Part shown: in pieces, positions 1 to 13,330 of the stretch | Layout: the number at the start of each line of letters is the position of its first letter | How positions within the stretch are numbered: the stretch's first letter is position 1 | Source of the DNA: Anthoceros angustus | Taxonomy: Eukaryota > Streptophyta > Anthocerotopsida > Anthocerotales > Anthocerotaceae | Reading direction: 5' to 3' | Assembly (NCBI GenBank): GCA_010909165.1 | Contig: MU008219.1 | Span: forward strand, 172,177-236,176 | Length of the DNA: 64,000 nucleotides | Made by a program: the position numbers and the translations under genes | Notes under the pieces: model-generated | Database searches by the model: none | What the model saw: the letters and a program-made list of their open reading frames with translations, nothing else | Told to the model about the DNA's origin: nothing

Positions 1-212
1 AACGTGGTTATTAAGCATCCTGCGCTTGGATCGGTACTTAGATGGGGTGCCTAAAGGGAATGGATGCCTTTGGTGCTGGTAGCTTAGGCATACCATGGTA
101 CAAGTTGTTAAGTACCAAGTCTCATGACGGAAATCCGTCCTTAGTGGACTGAAATAAAATTCTTCTTCTTTATTTTGAAGACTTATATTTTATACTTTCA
201 AATACAAGGACA

Positions 213-284
213 GGGCATTTGGTCTAGTGGTATGATTCTTGCTTAGGGTGCAAGAGGTCGCGAGTTCGATTCTCGCAATGCCCC
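213..284 (+). tRNA. tRNA-Pro (anticodon AGG)
   Basis: A 72-nt cloverleaf can be folded by eye. The acceptor stem GGGCATT (213-219) pairs with AATGCCC (277-283), followed by discriminator base C at 284. The anticodon stem CTTGC/GCAAG encloses the loop TTAGGGT with anticodon AGG at 245-247. The T arm GCGAG-TTCGATT-CTCGC is complete. Internal control regions match the A box (around GGTCTAGTGGTATGAT) and the B box (GGTTCGATTC-like). No intron and no encoded CCA, as expected for a plant nuclear tRNA. It delivers proline to CCN codons. Confidence 0.95.
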
Positions 285-3200
285 TTTGTGCATGGAGTTT
301 TGCAGAATTTTGTGTACATCTAGAAAGGTAGAATTTTGCAACCTGTGACCGATTGTTTACTCCGAACAAGACAACCCAAGCTCTTCATCGAGGCGTTTCG
401 TCAGCTCGTCAATTTCCTTCACGAATTCAAGTTTACAAATATTGCATCGGACAGACATCCCAAGTCAGTGCATCAAACACATCGAGATGAGCTTCTGTCA
501 CTCATTCACATCTAATGGCTGCTTGCAGGCTGAGGATTTCGTTAATAGAAGCGAAACCGTATGGGATTCAGCTTATCTCCATGAGTCTGAAGGTGCGGTA
601 GCGTCGGCCTTCAATTCTTCTGGGTCTTTGAAAGAAGAATGGGCAGCAAGCTTGCCTTGCAATTGGATTACAATCGAGGAACGATGTCGAGGCTTTGCAT
701 ACATACTGGTGCGATAAAGCTCCAGTGTGCGCTTCTCACAACGTGCTCCTGCAAGGTCTGCCACCGGGTTTACAAGTTGATCAAGGACCTTGCTTGCAAT
801 CGGAGTCCCGAGGCGCGACAACCATGACGCTGTACATCTCAGCCAAATAGGACAAGCTGTGAAACATTTCCTCCTCTCCAGCAGCTCTTCCTGCGCATGT
901 GAAGCTTGCACTTGTAGCCTCTTCCCGGCAGAGTTCCTGACAAGCGTCACAAGTGGCCTTAATAGCAACGTTTCCCTCCCAGCCGACGTCAGTCGCTGCC
1001 TTGGCCCCGGCGGCTGCTCCGGATAGTAATCTGGAACGGGAGGAAAGCTTCCTTGGAAACCGCAATCGGACGAGGCGTCCACCGCGCCTCGGTGGATGGA
1101 ATCCTCTGAGCAGATCATGCAGCGAGCAGTTGCAGTGGCGATGGTAAGGCCCGTGGTTGGAGCTGACACAATTCAAGGCGCTGGAGAAGATGGAGCCAGG
1201 ATTCACGCCTCCGGTTAGAGCCATGGCCTCCAGTACAGAGCCTCTCCAAGTACCTGATGCGCAGTGGTCACAAGGTTGCCATGCCTCCGACCACATTCGC
1301 TCACAGTGTTCCTTGCATCCTGTCCTTGAGGTGCGCTCCTGCTAAGGACGCACGTCGGGTAAACACACTTCTTGGCATCCTAAACAGGTTTCGCAATTCC
1401 GCAACGTTCCACGATCAATCCTGTGCCACACTTGTCTGCAAGCTTGATGGAGTAATTCCTGGAGTATCTTGCAGGCTGTTGCTGTTGGGAGCTGTGACGC
1501 TGCACTTCCATATAAGATGCCAGAGCTTCAGGAGCAGAGCAAGGAGCTACAGGACCGCATTCGGCTGGTGGTGGAAACGACAAAGTTCAAGGGGAGATGG
1601 AAGTGTTTCCAAGCGCGGGGAAGGCGGGAGTGGCCAACAGGTGCATTCACGGCGAGCGAAGAGACCAAGGAGAAGCCAGTTGACCACAGACGTGGCGGGG
1701 AAGCCGACAGTGCAAGACAGACAGCATGGGACAGAGAAGCGAGCTCATGCCGTCCTCGCTTCCTTGCAAGATCCAAAACGTCCATTCAAAATGGAATTTG
1801 TTCCCTAATCCGCACTCTTTCTGCTGCTGCAGCACACTCTTTGAGCCGCACAGGTTCGTCCAACTGATGCATGCACTTGCAACGGGTTGCTTGTTCGTGG
1901 GACTCGGCAGTGTGCCCCGTCACGCTCTGAGACCCCCGCCAGGTCTAGGCGCAACGACATAGATGGCGAAGCACATAAGTCCGTGCCCTTTTCCCGGGAA
2001 TTGTTTTTCTTGTGGGACAAACGCCCGTCCTTGAATGCAGTGACCTTGAAGAAGAAACCTCTGTTGCTCTCACTACATGCCGTGAGGTCACTTTAGATGC
2101 AGGGCTGATCGGCCCATGCCTCTGCCCTGCTCTCGAGGAACATCTTCTGTCCAGAGTTGCCACATCTGCGGGAATGATGAAGAATATACTAGTCTAAGCG
2201 CTGCTCTCGGGGTTGAGCTCTTCGCTGGTTCCATCTGTCACGTAGTGCATGGTTTGGAGCCTGGTCGGCAGGCATCGAAATCCGAGCTCCGGACGGGCCC
2301 GGGCGTACGCGTGCGCACAACTTAGAGGGATCTTCTGCCATCGTGTTTCCAGCTCCAGCTCGCCCGTTTCAACCGCTTTTAGGTTTTGCAGGTTAAAGAT
2401 TCATCCACCCCTGGAGCCTGGCGTTCTGTCCGTCTTCAGCTTTCAATTCCTAGCTTCCAGTGCTTTTGTGATGCTATTCTGTGTCTTACTAACAGGCCGC
2501 TGTAAGGGGCCAACTACTACCTACTAGCTCCCCTTCATATGGAGGGATGGATTTTTCATTCAGCAGAAGATGTTCTGTCTGGTAGTCTGATTCTATAGTG
2601 GTTTTCATTGCAAGCTATGAAGGTGGCGTCCATCATTCAACAGCAGTGCAATGGTATGCATGTAGTTGCGAAGGTTTCAAAACTTTGATGAAACATGACC
2701 GTGGGCAGCAGGGCTGACAGCTGCAAATTTTGATCTCTGCAGCGCTACTGAGGGGTTGAATCTCATCTCTCAGTGACATTCGAGAAGATCTTATACTTCC
2801 CTGCTGCAGCATCAGTCTGTGAGAGTCTAAAAACGTCCCCACAAACTGCAGTCAGAAGGAGAACGTAACTTAGTGAGACTGCACCATGTTTGAGGTTGAG
2901 AGTATCTTTTTTGAGGAAGGAGAAATGATGGGGCTCTAGAGGCCATCCAGCAGAGGTCTCCCTATGATGTCCTCCTTGAGGTTGAGATAGTCGACAGATG
3001 TGTCTACAGCTTATCAAGGTCATCACTTATCAGCAGAGAAGAAGCAAAAGATCAAATCTTCATTGAGAAGCAGCATCGTCTGTGGCCAGGGCTGGGCTTT
3101 GCTTCTATCGTCCTTCCATCTCATGCTGTCTCAGATGCCTTGCCTGCATTTGAAAGACGTGATTCCTTGAAGTGTGGAGGATCATTGCTGTGTTTCTATT

Positions 3201-4754
3201 GTGCTCAAGTCGCGGGCGTAACAGTTGTAAGTAGCCTCCAGATTTGCGTTTGCTCTCCTTCCCTTCCCTCACCCTTCCCTCTTTGCGGCTGTTTTGGCGG
3301 GGAGACCAAGAACTGCTGAGAAGCTAGGAAGTTGGGGGGTAGGGGAAACCCTTGATGTGACCTGGTCGACATGACCAAGTCCAGTGTCCCTTGTGACAGC
3401 TGTGACTGACTGATTCTACGAACGGCTCATCAAAGAGCACGTATGTAGCTAGTAGCCAAAAGGGTTGTTCCAGTAGTGGTCGGAGCAGTTATTGCTCCAG
3501 TCTCACCAGTATGCAAGTGGGACATACAGCTGGTGCAGTGCCTGGTACTGTGGATGTACGACAACCGTCCACATTCCCAGACCGGACCAGGTATTGCGGC
3601 GCGTATGCATGCTGGCCTTTTTATAGAGTGCAATCAGAGAGGTAAAAGGAATACATAATTGTTGGTGGCACTTTCGGGCTGGCGACAACAACGATGCCGA
3701 CAGATTTTCTTTTTGATCCCTGTAAAATTACAAATATGCATATGCATGCAAGAAAAAGAAAAGCGTAGGTATACCAAAATGGGCGCCTTCACAGAAATGG
3801 GCCTACTTCAATCACGGCCTGGCTTTTAGCCCGTTCGTGGTAGCCTGAGCACTCAGTCACCCAGCTTTGAGCCTCGAAGTTTGAGGACTTGAATACGGCG
3901 CAACTAGCAAACATCGTTGCATAGCATACCCACGGCCTTTTCCTCATCTGCCAGTGCAACATGCAGGACAGCGTTGGCACTCGGCTGGTGGAGACGGCCA
4001 AGGTGGTTCCAACAGCATTTCCTTCCGAGTTCCAGGGAGCTTGAGACCATACCGTCGCCTTGCATCAGCAATGACACGATCATTTTTCAAATATGAATGA
4101 ACATCCTGTTACATTGAATCTGTGGGTGCACCCCACAGGCCAGCGCCGCACATTGGGAATGCAGTGTCTTGTACTCCACCCCCCCCGAGTGGCTGATGCC
4201 CGGATGGCCCGGGCCGGGCCGCCTGTTACTGTAAAATATCGGCGGACGCGGTTTGTATTGGTTTAGAGGAAATTTTTTTTCATGTTCTCCTCCTCCCACA
4301 TCTCAGCGCACTGGGAATTCCTGTGTGGTTGACCTCACAGTGTTCCACCAGCTCCGTACATGTTTCGTGCCTGTGGGCACCAGGCAGTGCTGCTTCGCCT
4401 GCTGCAGAGCAAATATATTAATAGACTAAATTTTTTGTCCTGGTTGTGTCGTGCCCTGGACTTGGTAGTGAAGGTAGCTACAGGAAGAACATGAAAGCCC
4501 TGCACCCGTGTGCGCATGCGCAGCAGATATTTCGGCTTGCGTCACATTGTAGGGGCTGCATGCTTATTAGGCGTCAACGATAGTCTCCACTCAAGTTTCA
4601 GCTCTTCGAATTGATTTGAATGTGAGACATAAATTAGTGGAGGGAATGAAAATGGGTAGCTGCAGCAACTTGGCTGCTGCAGCAGTAGGAAGTAGGAAGC
4701 TTGAGATGAACGAATGGGTGTCAGCGGGAGGAAGAAGATGCGGATCCCGGGAGG
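285..4754. other. stretch with no recognised gene
   Basis: Many short open frames occur on both strands, none with a domain I recognise or a consistent exon chain. Two fragments look slightly gene-like: the minus-strand tail ending at the TAA at 357-359, which reads as a charged helix (KEIDELTKRLDEELG), and a plus-strand frame at 1469-1570 preceded by TCTTGCAG that contains PELQEQSKELQDRI. They could be exons of an unidentified gene, but I cannot join them. From about 2530 to 4750 I see nothing. Confidence 0.4.
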
Positions 4755-6266
4755 TCACTCCCTGCGAACCAGGATGGCCACAATCGCGCACATCCTGATT
4801 TTACTGTACTGGTCGTAACTGTCGGCGGATATCTTTTCTAGGCGCTGGAACACAAGCTCCACTTCTCCCGCCTCGAGGTGGCCGTGGAGCAGTCCGGACG
4901 TGACGCTTCTTGTTTTGTTGGCCCACAGCTTGCCGAAAACCTGCGGTGTAGGCCACATCCGTTTCTTCTCCTCCGCGGGGAAGATGTCGCTTTGAGCCAC
5001 ATTGTCCAGCAAGTGAATGTCGAAGTACCCCGTCTCCTTCACCGCTGTGCGCACCTCCTGCAGGCTCCTGCTGTAAGCCGGGATGTTGAAAGTGTCCAGC
5101 TTCTCTTGCTCGATTTCTCCCTGCAGAGGCACACAAATTATTTTTAAGTCAGCAACAATATTTTTTTGCCAAGCTGTGCTGCGCCAGGGCTACGTTCTGG
5201 AATCGTTGAGAACGGCCCGAGATATTTTGGATAGACAACTGAACGATACCTCAGCAACAAGCTCCTGGAAGCTTTGCTGAAAGAGTTCGCCGGCCTCGCT
5301 CAGGCCTTGGAACTCCTCCACACCGTCGGTGAGGTCCCGACCAGTCATGCTCCGGGGCCGGTCCTTCTCCAGCCTTCCTCCGAACATGAGCACCAAAATT
5401 CCGCCTGGAACGAGCTCCTCGGCTCGGAATCGGAGGAACTGCTTCAAGTCCGCAGCCGACTGCCGCGCCACAACCTCCCGCACAGCTCCGCTGCTGCCGT
5501 CCAACCACACGCGATTCCTGTTGTAAGCATCCGAAGTCTTGTCCGTTATCGCCGCCGGAACCTGAATCTCCAAACAAACAGATCGAGATTTTGGTCAGAA
5601 CAGAATTCCGGTATCGGCCCGGACCAGACCAAAAAATTCCTCACACAGGGTACGCTGCTTGTAACCACGAGGGACCGATTCAAGCAATTGGACAGCGATG
5701 GAAATGAACGCAATCCTTACCTCCGACAGCCAATGCAGAGCAGAGAAGGAGGAGATGATGTGCATGCTCTGGGACGGGAACAGCCTCTCCTTGAAGAAGG
5801 AACCGGGAACACCTCCCGCGTAGAAAATCCTCTTGTTGCTGTTGCGACTGAAATCCTTCAAGCTGAGGTTAGATCCGGCCTGCCGCGGGGGCAATTCCTG
5901 GAACAGCGTGTTGAAGTCGTTGGACGGCAGGTCGGAGAAGAACACCTCCACCTCGGGCATCTCCACGTCGGCAATCTCGTACCTTCCCTTCACCAGATCA
6001 AGAATACTCTTCACGGCGGTGAGTGTGTTGCTTCCGGTGGCGCATCCGAGGTCCGCAACACGCAGCGCCGGCTGGCCAGGGCCAGGGGCCGGAATTTCCC
6101 GCACTTCTCGCAGCGCGGAATAGAGGACGAGCTCGCAGAAATTGAAGACGTGCGCTTGCGCCTGCGAATTTTTGGCGTAGCTGGCGTCCCCCGTCCCGCC
6201 GGACATGTTGGATTTGGCAATCTTGATGGCCTCGGCCTCGCCGCTGGTAAGAGCCGCGACCGTCAT
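4755..6266 (-). CDS. SABATH family carboxyl methyltransferase (intact, three exons)
   Basis: SABATH enzymes transfer a methyl group from S-adenosylmethionine to the carboxyl group of small acids such as salicylate, jasmonate, indole acetate or gibberellin; a few act on other acceptors. Exons on the minus strand are 6266-5721, 5561-5250 and 5120-4755, giving 407 residues (family usually 350-400). Donors are GTAAGG and GTATCG; acceptors are TTCAG and CTGCAG; all phases are 0. Visible motifs: SYAKNSQAQ at about 29-37, the SAM-binding VADLGCATGSNT at 70-81, FFSDLPSNDFNTLF at 109-122, VPGSFF near 153, SMHIISSFSALHWLS at 167-181 and the strand LVPGGILVLMFGGR in exon 2. The start is the first ATG after an in-frame TAG; an upstream TTG frame was not used. 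The substrate cannot be read from the sequence. Both introns sit where they do in the second SABATH gene at 51-52.5 kb, so the two share ancestry. Confidence 0.92.
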
Positions 6267-8159
6267 CTTGGAATTGGATTCAAATGCGCTCAAACTAGGC
6301 TAACAATGCAATGCAATGCACTCAAGATTTCTTCCTCCCTGGTGCTGCAGATCCGGGCAGGCCGGATGCAGCAGCGAAAAGCGAGGAAACTGGTGTGAGC
6401 GAGAGGCGGCGAGTAGCGTCTTGCGTCTCGAGAAGGCGAATTTTGAGACGCGGATTATGAGGCGAGAAGGAGGGAAGGAGAGCCTGGGGAGAGCCCTGCG
6501 AGGGAGACGGAAGGCGAGGAAGGCGTGGATGGAGAGATGGTTGGTCCCCCGGTCAGTGGGGCGCGCTTTAAACGGCGAAGTGGCGTACCAAGACGCAGAC
6601 CCACAGTGCTTGGCGACTTTTCTCATCATACAGCAAGGCAAGGGTGAGGGCAACCATGAACACACAGTCGAGTTGGAGACGAGGCGGATTGACCGGGCGT
6701 CAATGGGACCCGGCTGGACCCGGGCCCGGCCACATCAGGTGGGAGCAGTAGGGGACGGGACGGGGACGGAGACGGAGGCGCGGCGTAGCGGCCAGCTCAT
6801 ACGTGCTTTCATTAGGCGCACGTCGGGGGTTTGGGAAGAAAGGGTTTCCATTTTTGCGATCCGCCAGGCCTGCAGGGCGCAGCGCATCGCGCGCGCTTCC
6901 TTCCCGCGGTGCGCGGCGTGGTGTTTGCTGATTCATTGATCGAGCCTCCGATCGCGGGCGGCGCCCTGGCACGTGGACACCAGGCAGCTCATGCCAGGCA
7001 TCTCTGAGGTCAGGTCATCAAGGCTTCTTTGTTTTCCAACTTTCTCCTTTGTTTTCTTTTCTGCAGACCAGGATGCAGCGCGCGGCAGCCACACAGCGGC
7101 TGCCTCTGTCAGTGGCGACAGCTGCGTAGGCGGAGTCAGACCGTTTCCCTCGGTTTTCCCTCCCCTACCTCATCACGCAGGCTTTGGATTGCAGGCTCCC
7201 TTGCTCGCACGTGATCAATGCAGGCAGGGCCCGGCCACCTCCCGCCGATGCTAGTTGACGAGCAGTCGGCAATGTGTCTACTGTTATTACTGTGTTACGG
7301 CATCCGGAATCCGGATCATTGTGTTCACACGCATCTGCATTCTACAATTTACCGGCGCTATTCCCGAGCTACACTATGTCTCCGTCCTCCAACGAGCTGC
7401 ATTTTCCGGCGCTATATTGCCGAGCTACCCTACTATGACAGGACTATCCGCTTCACACGCATCTGCACTGGCCGCCGCATTGCTGATGAACTACTACGAC
7501 ATACAGGTCTGCCTTTCAGGCTCCGGGCCGGTTTAGACGCATCTACCTCCTCGATTCGGCGTCAAGCCTGTAATAGCGAAAAGGACATACAAGCCTTCAT
7601 CAGGTGGAAAGCTCCTTTCCCGAGAAGAATTCTCTATTCCAGGGTTCTTCTCTGTTTCCTTGCGGTGACAACTCTCACAGGTCCTTGCGGCTGGAAATCC
7701 CCTTCGGCCTCGTCCTGGAGACCAAAGTCAAGTGTGGAGTATCTTGCAAATACTTGTTGGACCTGGCCCCTGGGCTCCTGGCCGCGCGGGCTACATGTAC
7801 GTACTCCAGTCATTGCCTGATGAGCAACCAAGCCTCCCAGCCTCCAAGTACTGCCTCCCTCCGATTGTCCCGTCCCCACACTCGGCAAAATTAATGGACA
7901 CGTTTTGCCTTGCATGCTGCCAAGCCAGTGCGAGCAGCCGACCGTCAGCGCGTTTCACTGCTCAGAGCCGAATAATGCAAATTCGGCTCAGAATTTCCCT
8001 TTCCCTTTTCCAGTTGTTAATACTCAACAGTGACTGGTACACGCCGCATCTAGAAAGCTTGATAATATCGTAAATCTCTCCAAACACGGAGAATGTACAC
8101 TGTACTGTACCCGACTTGACCCTTTCCACAGCTCCAACCATTTATTTCTCACCGTCGGA
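6267..8159. other. upstream flank of the SABATH gene, no gene recognised
   Basis: This is the 5' side of the minus-strand SABATH gene. No convincing TATA box is visible within the first 250 nt. A short imperfect duplication built on CGGCGCTAT...CCGAGCTAC lies at about 7350-7430. Several open frames of 60-200 codons are present in overlapping frames, but none has recognisable domains or splice structure. Confidence 0.4.
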
Positions 8160-8560
8160 CACATGTAACAGGTCATGACTTTTATGTATATTATGATATA
8201 TACATGATATCTAGGATAATATATTATAAATTATATTACTAAATATATATATAATTATATATATGAAATATGTATATTATTATTCAAATCCAGATTTGTG
8301 AAAAGTCAAGTCCCAAGTATAGGATTGCAGACCTTTTACCTTCTAGCATTATGAATAATAATCAGAAATTAAATTTGAGTACTTAATAAATTACATAATA
8401 TCATTAATTTATAATTTTATTTTAATATAAAAATCTGTAGGTCATTTATAATACCAAGATAGTTCTATTTGGCCTTGATGAAATTGATAAAAAAAGTCCA
8501 TAAGATTTATATTGAATCATCTAAAATTGAAACCAAAATGGTTGATTTAAGATGGTGGTC
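8160..8560. other. AT-rich island
   Basis: About 400 bp dominated by A and T, with runs of TATA dinucleotides at 8190-8280, in otherwise GC-balanced DNA. No open frame or repeat unit with a clear period is visible. It could be an intergenic spacer, a matrix-attachment-like stretch or a decayed AT-rich transposon. From 8560 to 9890 the composition returns to normal and no gene is recognised. Confidence 0.5.
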
Positions 8561-9894
8561 TTTTGCCGATGTGCTCTGTTGGACTTTTGGTTCCTAAGTT
8601 CTCCTGGTTATGTGCACATTCTGCTGGGTTGTACACTATGGCATACCAAAGGGGACAGAGGGGATGGGACATTTTTTTTTTCGCGAAACCCATGCAAGGC
8701 GTAGGAATCTTGAGGAATATACCCTAGATTCCAGTACGGTTTCTTTTCACAAAGATGTGGTCGATGGTCGCTTGGCGCCCTAACCAAGAGCGGCCAAGCA
8801 CCAAAGGGGACACACACTATGTCCTCGAAACGGGTGTCTTTGAAAAATTTTCAATGCTTTCACCTTTGAAAACAAAGAGACGGGACACTATGTTTTCGAA
8901 TGTTTCCGCACTACCTTGTGCCATTAAGTTTTCTTCGATGGCATCCAATGGCCGCCAAACCCTAACCTGGCCGTTGCGCCGGCCGCTCCATCTGCTTGAC
9001 AAACCCTACTCAGCCGCTGGCATGGGTTTCGCATGCAATGACGGCCACGGCGGGCGCCATGGTTTTATAACCATGCATGTGCCCATGGCCGTGTCCCCGT
9101 CTTCGCAGCTATGGACTTTGCGACCCTGTATTCCTTAAGGAACCCGCGATGTTGGAAACAATGAGAACCACGATCCTCTTTCAAACAAGAAGAAGCACGA
9201 TCCGGCTCGAAACAGAAGAGGGATGGCCATGAATATGAAAGCCGCCTTCAACCTTCATGTAGGGCCTTGAGGAGGCGGCAAACCTCTCATTACAGATGGG
9301 TGCACTAAACATCGTGCATAGAAGGAAAATCCCCACATCATGCCCAAGACCTTCAACAAAAACATGATTGCAGCCCTTCCATACTACCAAGTCCGCTATA
9401 CATATAGACCTTTCAATTTACTGCACCTAGCCGTCAACCGATCCCAAGCTGCATCCTTTGGCAAAGCCCGACTTGGGCTTGCACCATCTCCACCAATGAC
9501 GAGGTCGTGAATGCTGTGATCAAGAGGAGAAGGGCCGTAAATGGTACGTCAAAGGATCACGCCAATCCCATGCATGAGAAAGGCTCATGAGTGGTTTAGG
9601 AGCAACCTTAGCATACCGAAATGATAGCTCACGAAACATGCCGACACCCAATGAATACATGCCTCACAACCGCATTTGACATCCAGAGGCAAGTTAGCTC
9701 ACGATTGACAGGGCTCCAAACACAAATCGACCTATTACCTTGCACACACTCGCATGCTGCTGGTCATACAGAAAAGCCAACTCCTCGCTGTCATGTACCA
9801 TGAAGGCCAAACGGCAGCACCACATATTGCAGCATCAGTAGCCATCAGGCATGGCAACCTGGCAACCTTGCAACCTTCCAGCAACTGTAGTAAT

Positions 9895-12800
9895 TAGGCA
9901 GACCACCACCACCACCGCCGTCTACCCAACAACCTTGCCAAGAATGTTTACGCTGCGTGCAAAGAGCCAAAATTCACAGCGAAGGGGTGCCATTCCATTG
10001 ATAAAAAAAGGATGTCCACCGCACATCGAAAATTGCAGCTAGCATCAAACCCTATCTCCATCAAGGCCTTCCTACGGCGCATGCTTTGGCCCCTATGCAA
10101 AACCAAAAGCGCTGGCCGATGCATCTCTCAAGATAAGGATGACGACGCCTACTTCTCGTCAGTCCATACGCTTGATCATCCGGAGTCTTAATTGTGCTCT
10201 CAATGGCCTCGACGGCCGAGCATTCCGCTGCTCATCGCCCTCTGTCTCCGGCCGGCCACATCCCCGCCTCAGCAGCCCGCGGCCCCGCATTGGGCTGGAG
10301 GCACCCGCCTTGGCTGCCATGTTCCACTGACACCGTGTCCGACCGAGTCGCGCTTCCTCCCCCTTGTGCTCGCCCTCCGCGGAGTTGGGGTCGGAGTTGC
10401 ACTCCGCTCTCCTTCTTCTTCCGACATGGCCTCCGCTCCGCCACCGTCAGCTGCCGTTGCACAAGGGCGGCGGGATTGGACTCGTGGGTGGTTTTGGTGC
10501 GTGCACGGGATGGAACCATGCCAGAAGTGGAGGATGCCCCGGATGAGAGGTGGGCAATGCAGATTGTGGACGAGGAGGGGTTGCAGCACATGCACCGAGG
10601 ATACCAATTCCAAAGACATGGACGCTGCTTTCAATTGCGGAGGCTGAGGAACAAGGAGCCCAAAGAACGCAACATTGGTGGGTTGGTGCGGGTCCAACGC
10701 GAAGGACAAGGGATGCGAAGGCGATGGAGCCGGGCCGCCTTAAAATGCATGCAATGGTGGTGTGGTAAGGCCGGCGCAACTAAGTCATGCTGTGCTTGGT
10801 GACGATGGTCACTGTGTACGTGGCTGGGTTCAATCTCGGCAGCCACGTGTACCATGCGACGGCCGTGGACACGGCGCTCGCATCAGAATCGCGGAGTGCC
10901 ATGCATGCTACAGCGAAAAGGAGCATGCGCGCAGAATCGCAAAGGCGATGGCCGGGTCATGCGAGTGGGGATGCAACACTGGTGCATATCGTAACGGACC
11001 GCCCTCGACGCTTCCGACATATGTGTGGACCGGCAATGGGACTACATGGGCATGTTGGCGATGGCTCGCAAGAATCGGAGGCTGATGACAATTGTTCACA
11101 GGCAGAGGCGATTTACGGGTGCCGCCGGCCTGCGGCAATGTCATTGCCGCTTTCCCGGACAACGAGGATGCGATGTTGTACCGGAGAAGGTCAGAGCTTT
11201 TGTCGAAGAGGAGGCATTGCAGTCGCTCACGCCATCCTCGAGCACCGCCAAAGATATGGGAGCCCAAATTCCGAGTGTTGGGGGCCGCTTGCAACAAAGA
11301 GTCTCGTGTTTCTGTTCAACGTGCACACACTAGCGTGGCTATTCAGAGACTTGTGGGGTGGAAAGGCGTAGGAATAATGGTGGGGTGAGGATATTTGAGG
11401 AAACATTGTATCGTGGATTTGTGGAACCACCGCGCCTGTGGTCCGTAGATGAGATACTACTCTTACCTCCACGTTCTTGCCCTTCCGCCAAGGAGTTCCG
11501 CGTTGGCCTCCCTCGATGGCCCTCCTGACTTCCCCGCCGATACTTGGGTTGTCTTTTAACAAGCGCCTAAGGGACACCAAGTGTTGTTGGTCCATCATCA
11601 AGTCGGCCACCTTGAAAGGCGCGGTGGCTCCTGCCACACGCCGCCTTGACCCTTCCAGCAATCGTAGTAATTGGACCACCACCACCACCGCCGTCACCCA
11701 ACAACCTTGTTAAGAATGTTTACGCGTGCAAGAGCCAAAATTCACGTAAGGTGCCATTCCATTGATAAAAAAGGATGTCCACAGCATCGTGAAATTGCAG
11801 CTAGCATCAAACCCTATCTCCATCACTGCGTTCCTACGGCGCATGCTTTGGCCCCTATGCAAAACCAAAAGCGCTGATGCATCTCTCGGCCTGAGGATAG
11901 CGACGCGCCGCTACTTCTCCTCGTCGTCCATACGCTTGATCATCTGCTGAGTCTGTGCTCTCAATGGCCTCGGATGCATTCTCATCGCCCTCTGTCTCCG
12001 GCCACATCCCCGCGCCCGGGCAGTCGCGGGCATTGGGCTCGGAGGCACCCGCCTTGGCTGCCATGTTCCACTGACACCGTGTCCGACTCTAGTCGCGCCT
12101 TCCTCCCCTTGTGCTCGCCCTCCGCGGAGTTGGGGTCGGGTTGCACTCCCTCTCCTTCTTCTTCCGACATGGCTTCCATACCGCCCGTGCACAAGGGCGG
12201 CGGGATTGGACTCGTGGGTGGTTTTGGTGCGTGCGGGATGGAACCATGCCGTGGAGGATGCCCCGGATGAGAGGTGGGCAATGCATTGTGGGCGAGGAGG
12301 GGTTGCGACACATGCCAGGGATACCAATTCAGCATGGACGCTGCTTTCAATTGCGGAGGCCGAACAAGGAGCCCAAAGAACGCAACATTGGTGGGTTGGT
12401 GCGGGTCCAACGCTGAAGGACAAGGGATGCAGGCGATGGGTGGCCGCCTCGTTTAGAAACGAGGCCGCAATGGTGGTGTGGTAAGGCCGATCTAAGTCAT
12501 GCCGTGCTTGGTGACGATGGTCACTGTGTACGTGGGCGGGTTCAATCTCGGCAACCCATGTACCATGCGCGATCGTGGACCGATACCGCCGACGCAAGTG
12601 CCATGCATGCTACTGCGAAAGGAGCATGCGCGCGAGCTCACAAAAGGCGATGCTGGCGATGAGTGGGGATGCAACACTGGTGCATATCGTAACGGACCGT
12701 CCTCGCAGTTTCCGCATATGTGTGGTGACCGGCAATGGGACTACATGGGCATGTTGGCGATGGCTGCGTAATCGGCAGGGGCATGATGACAATTGCCAGC

Positions 12801-13330
12801 GCGAGGCGGCGACGGTGCGCTGATGCGGCAATGTCGATTGCCGCTTTCTGGACAACGAGGATGCGATGTTGTACCGGAGAAGGTGAGCTTCTTTGGCCGA
12901 AGAGGAGGCATTGCGTCGCTCACGCCATCCTCGAAAATTCGCGCGATGAGCCCGAAATTCCGAGTGTTGGGGGGCTGCTTGCAACAAAGAGTCTCGTGTT
13001 TCTGTTCAACGTGCACACACTAGCGTGGCCTATTACCGTAGACTTGTGGGGTGGAAAGGCGTAGGAATAATGGTGGGGTGAGGATATTTGAGGAAACATT
13101 GTATCGTGGATTTGTGGAACCACTGGCGCCCCAGGGTCCGTATGAGATACTACTCTTACCTCCACGTTCTTGCCCTTCCGGGCCAAGGAGTTCCGGCGTG
13201 GTTGCGTCTCCCTGATGGCCCTCCGGACTTCCTGCCGATACTTCGGGTTGTCTTTTAACAACTGCCTAAGGGACACCAAGTGTTGTTGGTCCATCATCAA
13301 GTCGGCCACCTTGAAAGGCGCGGGTGGTTC
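9895..13330. repeat. two tandem copies of a 1.7-1.8 kb repeat
   Basis: The segment starting at the CCACCACCACC run near 9900 recurs from about 11672. Copy one is about 9895-11671 and copy two about 11672-13330. Long stretches match, for example the CCATTCCATTGATAAAAAAGG region (9990 and 11755), the segment before TGTGGGGTGGAAAGGCGTAGG (11351 and 13046), and the segment with ACACCAAGTGTTGTTGGTCC (11574 and 13274). The copies differ mostly by insertions or deletions of 1-8 nt, so no open frame is shared end to end. I cannot assign a protein family on either strand. It lies directly downstream, in the minus sense, of a Ty3-type gag, so it may be the decayed remainder of that element or a separate insertion. 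Confidence 0.75.

Noticed and set aside
357-455. minus-strand tail frame ending in a charged helix
   Set aside because: Only about 30 codons with no identifiable upstream exon; a chance helix-like peptide cannot be excluded, so no gene was called.
1469-1867. plus-strand frame preceded by an acceptor-like TCTTGCAG
   Set aside because: The first 35 codons look coding but there is no recognisable domain and no consistent partner exon on either side.
5562-5567. alternative acceptor GGAG two codons upstream in SABATH exon 2
   Set aside because: The TTCAG acceptor gives the family sequence LHWLSEVPAAI, matching the second SABATH gene; the upstream site would insert two extra residues.
5274-6398. 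374-codon plus-strand open frame
   Set aside because: It lies antisense to the exons and introns of the intact SABATH gene, has no recognisable domain, and is explained by the GC-rich codon bias of the opposite strand.
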